DNA of 7,440 nucleotides from Peptococcaceae bacterium (GCA_003445475.1 DMDP01000003.1:1-7440), one strand, 5' to 3'; shown: positions 1 to 5,228, numbered from the stretch's first letter. Translations and numbers: made by a program. Notes: generated by a model not told the origin, from the letters alone.

Positions 1-45
1 CGAGTTTACAGGGGGACTGGAGTCCAGCCGTGTCCTCTCCCGATC
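1..45 (+). other. Illumina TruSeq indexed (P7) adapter sequence, not genomic
   Basis: Positions 1-45 align without gaps to the TruSeq P7 indexed adapter, from the CGAGAT before the index to the CGATC at the insert junction, with 38 of 45 bases identical. The best block is GACTGGAGT at 15-23, followed by CAG, CGTGT, CTCT and CCGATC in register. The index slot (7-12) reads TACAGG, one base from TACAAG, the reverse complement of TruSeq index 12. The seven mismatches are at 5, 11, 14, 24, 28, 34 and 39; the last four are all changes to C, as expected for low-quality basecalls. The adapter sequence is recalled from knowledge and the alignment was made by eye. No biological meaning should be attached to this stretch. 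Confidence 0.93.
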
Positions 46-72
46 AAAATGATCCTCAGGCCCCCCCCCCCC

Positions 73-1302
73 GGCGGGGGCGGCGGGGGGTGGAAGGAAC
101 CCTACCGCCACTACCAGGACTACCTGTACAACTCCACCCAGGTGCACGGCCACTACCTTCAGGTGGGCGTGGAGACCGGCATTGTGGGCCTTCTGGTGCT
201 GGTTGCCATCTGGGCGGTTTTCCTGTGGACCGCCCACCGTTTGTACCACGGGAGCGCCGCCGGGTCCGTGCGGCGCCTCCTGGTGTGGGGGATCACGATG
301 GCCGCCGTGGCCATCGGCGCGCACGCGGCGGTGGACTTCGACCTCTCCCTTTCCGCCCTGGCCCTGGTGCTCTTCGCGCTGTTCGGGATCTCCGTGGGGC
401 TCGCCCGCCCGGCGCCCGACCCGGTGGAAGTGAAGCGCCGGCGCCGCGCCCAGAAGTCGTACGCGCCGCCCTCGGGCGGCCGCCTGGGGGCCGTGTCCGT
501 GGCCAGCGCCGCCGTGCTGGCGTTCGCCGTATCCCTGGCGCTGGCCGGGAATTTCGCGGGGCGTGCGGCGGTGGCCTTCAACACCGGCGACTACACGCAG
601 GGCGTGGCGCTCCTGGAGCGCGCCCGGGCGTATAACCCCTTCAGTCCCGACTACCCGGCGGCCCTGGCCCGGGCCTACCGGGCGCGCGGCGAGTATGACA
701 AAGCCCTGCAGGCGGCGCTGGACGCCCGCGCCCGCAGCGAATTCGACGCCGCCCGCTGTGCCGACTTAGCCGGCATCGCCCACGCCGCCGGGAAGTACGC
801 CGAGGCCGAAAAGTGGGCAGAAAAGGCCGTTTCCCTGGCTCCCTTCCAGGTGCGCTGGTACGAACTCCTGGCGCGCACCGAATTCATGAACGGGTACGCG
901 GAGCTAACGAACAACAACAACGACGCCGCCCGCGCCTACTTCGAAAAGGCGGTGCAGGTCCCGCAGCGCATCGAGGCGCAGATGGCGAAGTTAACGCCGG
1001 AACTTAAAGAACTCTGGACGAGGGCGCCCCTCATGACCGCCACCCCGGAGATCAGGCTCGCCGCCGGCGCCGCCCAGTACTTCCTGGGCCGGTTCGACGA
1101 GGCGGCGCAAAACCTGGCCGCCGTGCAGAAGAAAGCAAAGGATAACGCGAGCAAAGGCGAGGCGATGGTCTGGCTGGCCCTGGTGAAGGAGAAACAGGGG
1201 CGGGCGGAAGAGGCTAAGAAACTGCTTGAAGAAGCCGAAAAGCTCAACGAGGACTTTGCGGCGGCCTACGAGCAGTTGAAGGCGCAGCCGGTGTTGTCGT
1301 AA
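73..1302 (+). CDS. O-antigen ligase/Wzy-like membrane protein with TPR tail, 5'-truncated
   Basis: This is the C-terminal part of a polytopic O-antigen ligase/polymerase-like (Wzy_C) protein fused to TPR repeats; full-length relatives carry many more membrane segments upstream. Numbering from the ATG at 49, a GGGGGGW stretch (9-15) leads into a periplasmic-loop motif with H33, H35, YLQ (36-38) and E42-T-G, typical of the Wzy_C catalytic loop. Hydrophobic segments follow at about 45-62, 77-95, 99-119 and 147-168; the HAAVDFDLSLSAL stretch is also family-like. Residues 178-411 are Ala/Leu-rich helical TPR-type repeats, for example GDYTQGVALLERA and GKYAEAEKWAEKA. Such proteins ligate or polymerise surface polysaccharide, or glycosylate proteins; the exact substrate cannot be told. 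The ATG at 49 is not a real start: it lies at the adapter junction and reads MILRPPPP through a C run. Genuine coding probably begins near 73-90. TAA is at 1300-1302. Confidence 0.8.
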   Translation, partial: GGGGGGWKEPYRHYQDYLYNSTQVHGHYLQVGVETGIVGLLVLVAIWAVFLWTAHRLYHGSAAGSVRRLLVWGITMAAVAIGAHAAVDFDLSLSALALVLFALFGISVGLARPAPDPVEVKRRRRAQKSYAPPSGGRLGAVSVASAAVLAFAVSLALAGNFAGRAAVAFNTGDYTQGVALLERARAYNPFSPDYPAALARAYRARGEYDKALQAALDARARSEFDAARCADLAGIAHAAGKYAEAEKWAEKAVSLAPFQVRWYELLARTEFMNGYAELTNNNNDAARAYFEKAVQVPQRIEAQMAKLTPELKELWTRAPLMTATPEIRLAAGAAQYFLGRFDEAAQNLAAVQKKAKDNASKGEAMVWLALVKEKQGRAEEAKKLLEEAEKLNEDFAAAYEQLKAQPVLS

Positions 1303-1314
1303 AGAAGAAAAAGT

Positions 1315-1340
1315 AGCGGGCACCCGTGAGGGTGCCCGTT
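1315..1340. terminator. Hairpin terminator shared by convergent genes
   Basis: A perfect 9-bp stem (CGGGCACCC at 1317-1325 with GGGTGCCCG at 1330-1338) closes a GTGA tetraloop and extends by G-T and A-T pairs to 1315/1340. On the minus strand it is followed by CTACTTTTTCTTCTT, a good U-tract, so it should end transcription of the 1349-1945 gene. On the plus strand the following TTGCGCTTCCTT is a weaker U-tract, so it may also serve the Wzy-like gene. Confidence 0.85.
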
Positions 1341-1348
1341 GCGCTTCC

Positions 1349-1945
1349 TTAGACGTTGAACATCCGCTCGAGCTCGTCGAGCGCGTTCCTCACCATCGTC
1401 CGCCACTTGTCCGTCACGTCCACCATGTAGTGCGTGATGTCCATGGTCACGTCCTTCATCAGCTTGTGCGCCCGGATATTCCTGGCCTCCATAAGCTGCT
1501 CGCAGCGGCTCACCACGTGCTCTACGTCGGTGTCCACGACCTCCAGGCCCTCGCCGCCGAAAATCTCTTCCACGGCCTGCCGTATGCGGTTAATCAGGGC
1601 CTGCAGCTTGGGATGGGTGTTCCAGGGGTCGACCACCGGCTCGTCCGCAAGCGTGGTAGACCGCACCTCGTGCTCGCCCAGCCGGGTGAGCAGGGCGTCG
1701 AGCAGGCCCACCCGGTACTCGATCTCCACGCTCTTCTGGCGGTCCTGCCGGGCGGCGGCCAGGCTTTCCTCCCAAACGCGCCGGGCCTCGTCTTCGGCCA
1801 CGCCTTCCTTCCCCGCTAGTTCGAACACCGCCTCCTCGAACTCCGGCAACCGGCGCGCCGCCCGCCGCTTGTTAATTATCTCCTGCCCGGCATACCTGTA
1901 CGCGTAAATCTGCACCTTCCTGGCGAAAGATTCTGGCACGCTCAT
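1349..1945 (-). CDS. Hypothetical 198-residue alpha-helical protein
   Basis: I do not recognise this family. The protein begins MSVPESFARKVQIYAYRYAG, is strongly charged and looks almost wholly alpha-helical. It has no signal peptide, membrane segment or cysteine cluster; there is a single Cys in the central SRCEQLMEARN stretch. The C-terminal part (about 140-198) contains acid/His-rich helices (TDVEHVV, MDITHYMVDVTDKW) that could form a metal site or a coiled-coil interface, but no known motif is evident. The ATG start is well supported: AGGAGG lies at 1953-1958 on the minus strand with a 7-base gap. It converges on the Wzy-like gene and shares the hairpin at 1315-1340. A sigma-A-like promoter at 2154-2182 on the same strand could drive it through a 200-base leader containing an MNT remnant. 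Unlike the genes to its right, it shows no sign of decay. Confidence 0.8.
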   Translation of the reverse strand: MSVPESFARKVQIYAYRYAGQEIINKRRAARRLPEFEEAVFELAGKEGVAEDEARRVWEESLAAARQDRQKSVEIEYRVGLLDALLTRLGEHEVRSTTLADEPVVDPWNTHPKLQALINRIRQAVEEIFGGEGLEVVDTDVEHVVSRCEQLMEARNIRAHKLMKDVTMDITHYMVDVTDKWRTMVRNALDELERMFNV

Positions 1946-2028
1946 CTTTCATCCTCCTGCGTGTGGTTTTTGAAATGGTTCCGCCTCATCCATGACTCCT
2001 CAGCATTTTAAAACGCTTCACCTACCAT

Positions 2029-2135
2029 TTATATCCCCAGCTTTCTGAAAAGGGCTGCGGCCCGGCGGCGGTAAGCGCGCTGCCCGGTCTTTGTCCACAA
2101 CGAGCCTGCCGTACTTGCGCACCTGGTGTTGCTCT
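2029..2135 (-). pseudogene. C-terminal remnant of an MNT-domain nucleotidyltransferase
   Basis: On the minus strand one frame reads QVRKYGRLVVDKD (about 2087-2125), which closely matches QIRKHGKLIVDKD in the intact MNT protein at 6033-6443. That is the usual end of the MNT domain. The match then continues in a second frame as QRAYRRRAAALFRKLGI and stops at TAA (2029-2031), so a frameshift lies near 2085-2095. Nothing of the catalytic GS...DxD region is visible upstream. I read this as the decayed tail of a second MNT gene, transcribed opposite to its neighbours. It is too short for certainty, but the VVDKD context is characteristic. Confidence 0.6.
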
Positions 2136-2153
2136 CCCCGTTTTTCTCTCCGC

Positions 2154-2182
2154 ATTGTACCATTTTTCCGGGGAGGGAACAA
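2154..2182 (-). promoter_or_regulatory. Sigma-A promoter with extended -10, minus strand
   Basis: On the minus strand, TTGTTC (2177-2182) and TACAAT (2154-2159) are separated by exactly 17 bases, and TGG precedes the -10 to give an extended -10. It points through the MNT remnant toward the 1349-1945 gene. It may be the original promoter of the decayed MNT gene or of the hypothetical gene. Confidence 0.55.
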
Positions 2183-2220
2183 TAACGCCGCGTGTCGCCC
2201 CCGGAAAAAATGCCCTGAAA

Positions 2221-2388
2221 ATGCTTGTGGCGCAGGCCAGGCCGCTTTACGCGAACAGGCATGCCGACGGGGCCGCCAGGAAGACGATCTTGCAAAAAAC
2301 CAAGGGTGCCTGGGCCGACAACCCTCTAATCGACCGGGCGCTGGCCGAGTTGAACCGGGGTTGGAATGAATGGGCAGAGAAATCGTAG
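2221..2388 (+). CDS. VapB-type antitoxin lacking its N-terminal DNA-binding part
   Basis: The 55-residue product from ATG 2221 contains RKTILQKTKGAWADN, then LIDRALAELNRGWNEW. This is the toxin-binding C-terminal part of a widespread VapB antitoxin family (KTKGAW...W/P..D..LAEL..GW.EWR). The preceding residues (MLVAQARPLYANRHADGAA) do not resemble the ribbon-helix-helix or AbrB-like start expected in a VapB of about 75-85 residues, and neither other frame upstream to 2155 shows one. The frame is open back to a TTG at 2155 but that extension looks non-coding. It overlaps the following vapC by 19 bases, the normal arrangement. Inference: the antitoxin may still bind and neutralise its toxin but is unlikely to autorepress. 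The start codon is uncertain, because no strong ribosome binding site precedes 2221. Confidence 0.65.
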   Translation: MLVAQARPLYANRHADGAARKTILQKTKGAWADNPLIDRALAELNRGWNEWAEKS

Positions 2389-2762
2389 TGGACACCTCAA
2401 TTATCATTCCCCATTTCCGGGCGAAAGGAAGAGGGAAGACCGTTTTCGAGCAGGTTTTTGAGCGTTACGACAGGGTTTACATCACGGCGATCACGGCGTG
2501 GGAAATCGAGTACGGTGCCCTCCGGGCCGGACGCCCCTCGGACCTGGAAGATATCCTGACAATTGTGGAAGTATTGCCGTTTGGCCTCGGGGAAGCACGG
2601 GCCGCAGCGAAGATATACAGGGAACTGAAAGCCCGCAACCGGGAAATAGGTATCCGGGACACCTTCATCGCCGGAACCTGCGTACAGAATAACCTCCCTC
2701 TGCTAACCACAAACCTGGAGCATTTCAGGCGCATCGACGGGCTCGAGGTCCTGGGGGCCTGA
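2370..2762 (+). CDS. vapC: VapC-type PIN-domain ribonuclease toxin
   Basis: This 130-residue protein has the full length and motif order of a VapC toxin, a Mg2+-dependent PIN-domain RNase that cleaves tRNA or rRNA when freed from VapB. Visible acidic residues are D8 (IVVDTSIII), E45 (TAWEIEYG) and D97 (GIRDTFIAGTC). The fourth position lies in TTNLEHF (113-119), where Asn stands in for the common Asp; this occurs in functional VapCs. The ATG lies inside the vapB end (19-base overlap) and is preceded by GGGGTTGGA, so translation is probably coupled. No frameshift or stop is seen. Since its antitoxin seems truncated, either the remaining VapB tail is enough or the toxin is weakly expressed. Confidence 0.9.
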   Translation: MGREIVVDTSIIIPHFRAKGRGKTVFEQVFERYDRVYITAITAWEIEYGALRAGRPSDLEDILTIVEVLPFGLGEARAAAKIYRELKARNREIGIRDTFIAGTCVQNNLPLLTTNLEHFRRIDGLEVLGA

Positions 2763-2775
2763 GAAAACCGGTGCG

Positions 2776-2820
2776 GCGCCTGCGGCAACCGGGAGCAGGC
2801 GCTAGAGGTGCCCGCGGGCA
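2776..2820 (+). repeat. Two adjacent GC-rich inverted repeats after vapC
   Basis: GCGCCTGC (2776-2783) pairs perfectly with GCAGGCGC (2795-2802) across an 11-base loop. Eight bases on, TGCCCGCGGGCA (2809-2820) is a perfect 12-base palindrome. Neither is followed by a T run, so a classical intrinsic terminator is not supported. They could slow read-through from vapC or stabilise its mRNA. Confidence 0.45.
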
Positions 2821-2896
2821 ACTAACGGTGTGGCTTACGATGCAGTCGCAGCCGGGGGAGACGGAGTATCAACGGCACGGGCCGGCCAGGTCAAAA

Positions 2897-2925
2897 TTGC
2901 CCCGCCGGGGGAACAATGGTACAAT
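2897..2925 (+). promoter_or_regulatory. Promoter of the MNT-HEPN pair
   Basis: TTGCCC (2897-2902) and TACAAT (2920-2925) are 17 bases apart, and TGG precedes the -10. The predicted transcript begins near 2932, just upstream of the MNT gene. This supports a start for that gene well inside its long open frame rather than at its 5' limit. Confidence 0.65.
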
Positions 2926-2950
2926 AAAAAGGTACCGGGAAGTCCTGGCA

Positions 2951-3388
2951 TTGTGTCCGGGGGGAACAGAGAGAGCAGCGAGAGAGAGGTTAAAGCGGAT
3001 GGGTGCAACCCCGGAAGAAGTGGCCCGCGCGCGCCGCTTTCTCCTGGAAAGGGAACAAAAACGTCAGAAAGCCCGCGAACGGGCAAGACGGCGGGTTCTT
3101 GTCCAACTGAAGGAGATATTGGCAGAAGTAGCGCCGCGCTTTCCCGTGGAGAGGGTCTATCTTTACGGTTCCCTGCTGACCGGCCGGTGGCGGCCCGACT
3201 CCGACCTCGACCTGGCGGTGGAAGGGGACCTTTCTTACGGCGACTTGCTGACCTTCTGGGCGGAACTGGATCGTCGGACGGAGCAGGATATTGATTTAAG
3301 AGAAATCTCGAAGTTGCCCTTCGCAGAAAAAATACGGGCCAAGGGGCTGGTAGTGTATGAAAGAAAGAATCCTGGTTCTCCTGGGTGA
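2951..3388 (+). CDS. MNT-domain nucleotidyltransferase (MntA-like antitoxin)
   Basis: This is a minimal nucleotidyltransferase of the DNA polymerase beta superfamily; such proteins next to HEPN genes act as antitoxins by AMPylating the HEPN toxin. Counted from the ATG at 2999, the core is YLYGSLLTGRWRPDSDLDLAV with G57, S58, D69 and D71, and the third acid D99 in QDIDLREI, so the active site looks complete. A charged helical N-terminal extension (about 1-45) is unusual for a minimal MNT. The start is ambiguous: ATG 2999 follows a GAGAGGT, but TERAARERLKRMGATPEEVARAR reads as one continuous helical stretch across it. I therefore favour TTG 2951, preceded by GGGAAG. The promoter at 2897-2925 excludes much longer versions. 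It overlaps the HEPN remnant by 32 bases. Confidence 0.85.
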   Translation: MCPGGTERAARERLKRMGATPEEVARARRFLLEREQKRQKARERARRRVLVQLKEILAEVAPRFPVERVYLYGSLLTGRWRPDSDLDLAVEGDLSYGDLLTFWAELDRRTEQDIDLREISKLPFAEKIRAKGLVVYERKNPGSPG

Positions 3389-3601
3389 AATGGAAAGTGT
3401 GGCGCAGCGGCAGGCCCGGCTGTACGAGAGGCTCGGTCAGAGCTGGGAGCGCTAGCCTTTCGGCACTTCTTCCGGCATGCCTACGATACGGACCTGGAAC
3501 CGGAAAAGGTGGAGCTGGTGGTTAAAAAAGCCCTCAGGCTGAAAGATCTGTGGGCCGGCGACTGTCGCGCTTTCAAGGAGTTTTTGCGGGCCCTGGTTTA
3601 A
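3357..3601 (+). pseudogene. HepT-like HEPN toxin gene with internal deletion
   Basis: The first frame from ATG 3357 reads MKERILVLLGEMESVAQRQA...YERL and stops at TAG 3453-3455. From 3452 a second frame reads LAFRHFFRHAYDTD...ELVVKKALRLKDLW...FKEFLRALV and ends at TAA 3599-3601. The first part resembles the N-terminus of HepT-like toxins that follow MNT genes. The second part carries the HEPN RNase motif R-x4-H (RHFFRH, with HAY following) and the usual final helix. Together they give about 81 residues, against roughly 150 for intact relatives, so about 70 residues plus the frame were lost at about 3440-3452. The 32-base overlap with the MNT gene is the normal operon geometry. The toxin should be inactive, because the HEPN four-helix core is missing. 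Confidence 0.78.
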
Positions 3602-3634
3602 CCGCGCATTTCCCCATAAGTATCCAGATAGGGG

Positions 3635-4216
3635 GTGAAGTCGACGAAGGTGACACTTGCAGAGGCCGCCGCTGCCGGCGGAAAAACATACACCTACGCA
3701 GACTACTGCAAGCTCCCCGAGGGAACACCTTACCAGCTCATTGGAGGTGAACTCGTCCTGACGCCCGCGCCGTCCACGTACCACCAGATTATTTCCATGA
3801 AACTGGAGTTTCAAATGGTGGCCTTTGTGACCCGGCAAAACCTGGGGATTGTGCTCCACGCCCCTGTAAACGTATATCTCGGCGAAACCGAAACCTATCA
3901 GCCGGACATCATCTTTATCGCCAGGGAGAGAATGAAGATCATCGAACCGCAGCGGATAAACGGCGCTCCCGACCTGGTGGTGGAAATCCTCTCTCCTGCC
4001 ACTGCCTACTACGACCTGCGGAAAAAGTTCAAGGTCTACGAGCGGTGCGGCGTCAGGGAGTACTGGATCGTGGACCCGGAAGAAAAATCGGTTCAGGTTT
4101 TCGTGCCCAGAGATGGCAAGTTCGTCCTTGACCAGGAAGCGGAGGGAACAGGCGAAGTCTCCTCCCGCGTCCTTCCCGGGTTTACCGTTCGTTTGGAAAG
4201 CATCTTCGAAGGTTAA
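3635..4216 (+). CDS. Uma2-family (DUF820) putative endonuclease
   Basis: This 193-residue protein fits the Uma2/DUF820 family, which has a PD-(D/E)xK restriction-endonuclease-like fold; members are abundant as paralogues in some bacteria and their substrate is unknown. Family signatures in order are YQLIGGELVLTPAPS, with the YxLI.GEL...P pattern (about 34-47), YQPDIIFIARE with the metal-binding Asp, PDLVVEILSPAT with the catalytic Glu, DLRKKFKVYERCGVREYWIVDP, and a C-terminal PGFTVRLESIF. Length and motifs are complete, so it looks intact. Two GTG starts are possible: 3635, or 3650, which is better placed after the AGGGGGTGA at about 3630-3638. It sits 33 bases after the HEPN remnant with no separate promoter seen, so it could be read with the MNT gene. 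A role in this island is not established. Confidence 0.88.
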   Translation: MKSTKVTLAEAAAAGGKTYTYADYCKLPEGTPYQLIGGELVLTPAPSTYHQIISMKLEFQMVAFVTRQNLGIVLHAPVNVYLGETETYQPDIIFIARERMKIIEPQRINGAPDLVVEILSPATAYYDLRKKFKVYERCGVREYWIVDPEEKSVQVFVPRDGKFVLDQEAEGTGEVSSRVLPGFTVRLESIFEG

Positions 4217-4250
4217 AACTCACACCAGCCGTGTAGAACGGGTAGCCCTG

Positions 4251-4259
4251 TGGTAAAAT
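4251..4259 (+). promoter_or_regulatory. Extended -10 element upstream of the second MNT/HEPN pair
   Basis: TGG-TAAAAT forms an extended -10 just after the Uma2 stop, with no good -35 at 16-18 bases upstream (GTGTAG at 17). It is the same TGG-TAnAAT form seen at 2154 and 2920. A small frame at 4299-4355 (18 residues, starting MTPEEARILG) lies between it and the MNT remnant and ends in the AGAGGTGA ribosome binding site. Confidence 0.4.
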
Positions 4260-4360
4260 ATAGGCGAAAAGTGCCCACTGGCCGGACGGTGAAAAAGAAT
4301 GACTCCGGAAGAAGCGCGAATTCTAGGCCGTCGTTCGGGGCGGCCCGAGAGGTGAAAGCC

Positions 4361-4555
4361 TTGTCTTTAGGACAGCTCCGCGCAGAACAACTTGCCAGAG
4401 TGCGGGAAATCGTGCTTGACGGTCTGCGCCGCCACCAGGCGCGGGTATACCTTTTCAGCACTATTCCCTACAAAGTAGACCTGGTGGACCTTTCCCGGAC
4501 CGATCCGGCCTTTCGGAAACGGGTTCAACAAGAGGGATTACTGTGGAACGGATAA
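4361..4555 (+). pseudogene. MNT nucleotidyltransferase with in-frame deletion of the active site
   Basis: The frame reads LRAEQLARVREIVLDGLRRH, then ARVYLF, which is exactly where MNT proteins continue with GSxARG...SDIDI. Here YLF is joined directly to STIPYKVDLVDLSRTDPAFR, followed by QEGLLWNG. The joined part corresponds to the third strand with the third acidic residue and the conserved C-terminal tail. About 30-40 residues holding GS and DxD are missing, in frame, at a junction near 4453-4458. The product would fold partially at best and cannot catalyse nucleotidyl transfer. The frame is open back to 4250, but a start at TTG 4361 (or GTG 4352) is indicated by AGAGGTGA at 4348-4355. It overlaps the next gene by 13 bases. 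Confidence 0.78.
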
Positions 4556-4727
4556 GGGAAAAACTGGCCTCAGCCTGGCGGGCCTTGGGTACGCTGACCG
4601 AAGTCCTAAACGAAGTCTCACGGCCCACACCTATAACGAAGCCTTGGCACAAGCGATTTACGCCCGCCTTCCCGAGTATGCCCGGCTAATCCGCCTCTGG
4701 CTCAAAGCCGTGGAGAAGATAACCTAG
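4543..4727 (+). pseudogene. HI0074-type HEPN partner with internal deletion
   Basis: Starting at GTG 4543, one frame reads VERIREKLASAWRALGTLTEVLNE, the N-terminal helix of HI0074-like nucleotidyltransferase substrate-binding (HEPN) proteins. That frame then turns to nonsense and stops at 4687-4689. From 4620 a second frame reads TAHTYNEALAQAIYARLPEY and continues to TAG 4725-4727. HTYNE is the conserved His-containing end of the HEPN R-x4-6-H motif in this family, and ARLIRLW is the last helix. Intact relatives are about 130 residues; only about 60 remain, and the motif Arg is gone. The gene is the normal downstream partner of the MNT gene before it, and both have lost their centres. Confidence 0.75.
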
Positions 4728-4811
4728 CCGAGACCCGACGCCTGGGCGCTCCGAATGATCATCGCGTCCCAAAATGAAATCCTGTGCCGCTGCTGAACCT
4801 CTACTGCCGCC
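4724..4811. repeat. Direct repeat copy A (PIN C-terminal remnant)
   Basis: This 88-base stretch matches 5861-5949 with one gap and roughly 85% identity. The longest exact block is ATGATCATCGCGTCCCAAA (19 bases, containing TGATCA), and similarity also covers CCGCTGCTGAA. Both copies encode, on the minus strand, the same PIN-domain segment. They are therefore paralogous toxin remnants rather than a mobile-element end. Similarity stops at 4811/5949. Confidence 0.8.
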
Positions 4812-4855
4812 AACAGATCGCTGACAACAGGCACGTGGACGCGCCAGAAAGACCG
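4724..4855 (-). pseudogene. C-terminal fragment of a PIN-domain toxin (remnant A)
   Basis: The minus frame ending at 4724 reads VHVPVVSDLLAAVEVQQRHR, then ISFWDAMIIRSAQASGLG. The S-F-W-D-A-x-I-I pattern preceded by a helix of the form LL.A.E.Q.R.R.S is the hallmark of the region around the third PIN-domain acidic residue in VapC-like toxins. Intact proteins continue about 25 residues further to the T-x-D/N or L-x-S-E-D motif, which is absent here. The frame stays open to 5044, but residues upstream of about 4855 show no N-terminal PIN motif (no V-D-T/S near the start). I read it as a decayed toxin missing both ends. Confidence 0.6.
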
Positions 4856-4906
4856 TGCGCGTAGATTAGAGCGTAACATTCTGGTACTCCGCCGTAACCT
4901 CGCTCC

Positions 4907-4939
4907 CACGTGATTAAGTGGAACATATATAAACACGTG
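4907..4939. promoter_or_regulatory. Paired CACGTG palindromes around an AT-rich core
   Basis: CACGTG occurs at 4907-4912 and 4934-4939, with flanks CTCC and GAG that extend an imperfect inverted symmetry. The 21-base core is AT-rich and contains ATATATAA. It could be an operator/promoter of the decayed toxin region, but no gene start depends on it now. Confidence 0.3.
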
Positions 4940-4985
4940 GAGAATAAGCCCGGTACCGGAAAACGTGCCGATAGGGAGAATAAAC

Positions 4986-5228
4986 TTAAGAAGAAGCGCT
5001 GTCCAAGAGGGAAATCTCCTCGTGAGCGATGGCAGCAGCTGCATAATGCAGAGCCGCCCTGATATCTTCTTCTGTTAAGAAGGGATATTCTGCCATAAGT
5101 TCCTTGTTGGTATAACCTTGAGCCAACTTTTCCAAAAGAATTTCCACCGGGAGACGTGTTCCTTTTATCACCGGCTTTCCCAACATTATCTTAGGATTAA
5201 TTTCGATCCTTTCCAACAATTTTTCCAC
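4986..5228 (-). CDS. DUF433-family antitoxin
   Basis: This 80-residue protein matches the DUF433 family, compact helix-turn-helix proteins that act as antitoxins (VapB45 type) to PIN-like toxins such as DUF5615. The diagnostic stretch is INPKIMLGKPVIKGTRLPVE (about 9-29), followed by KLAQGYTNKELMAEYPFLT, then EEDIRAALHYAAA. Its length is normal for the family, and no frameshift or internal stop is seen. Translation probably starts at GTG 5228, which follows the toxin stop directly (TAG GTG) with no gap; a TTG at 5219 is an alternative after TAGGTGG. The pair is driven from the promoter at 5671-5699. Its toxin is frameshifted, so it may be an antitoxin that has outlived its partner. Confidence 0.9.
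   Translation of the reverse strand: MEKLLERIEINPKIMLGKPVIKGTRLPVEILLEKLAQGYTNKELMAEYPFLTEEDIRAALHYAAAAIAHEEISLLDSASS

Noticed and set aside
30..635. 201-residue Arg/Pro/Gly-rich open frame overlapping the Wzy-like gene
   Set aside because: An out-of-frame shadow of GC-rich coding sequence; its start lies in the adapter.
2018..2407. 129-residue open frame on the minus strand opposite vapB
   Set aside because: Only its last ~35 residues resemble a protein (the MNT tail), and that match shifts frame. The rest is the antisense of vapB.
2771..2950. N-terminal extension of the MNT gene back to 2771
   Set aside because: It would include the hairpins after vapC and the promoter at 2897-2925, and its translation is low-complexity Gly/Arg-rich sequence.
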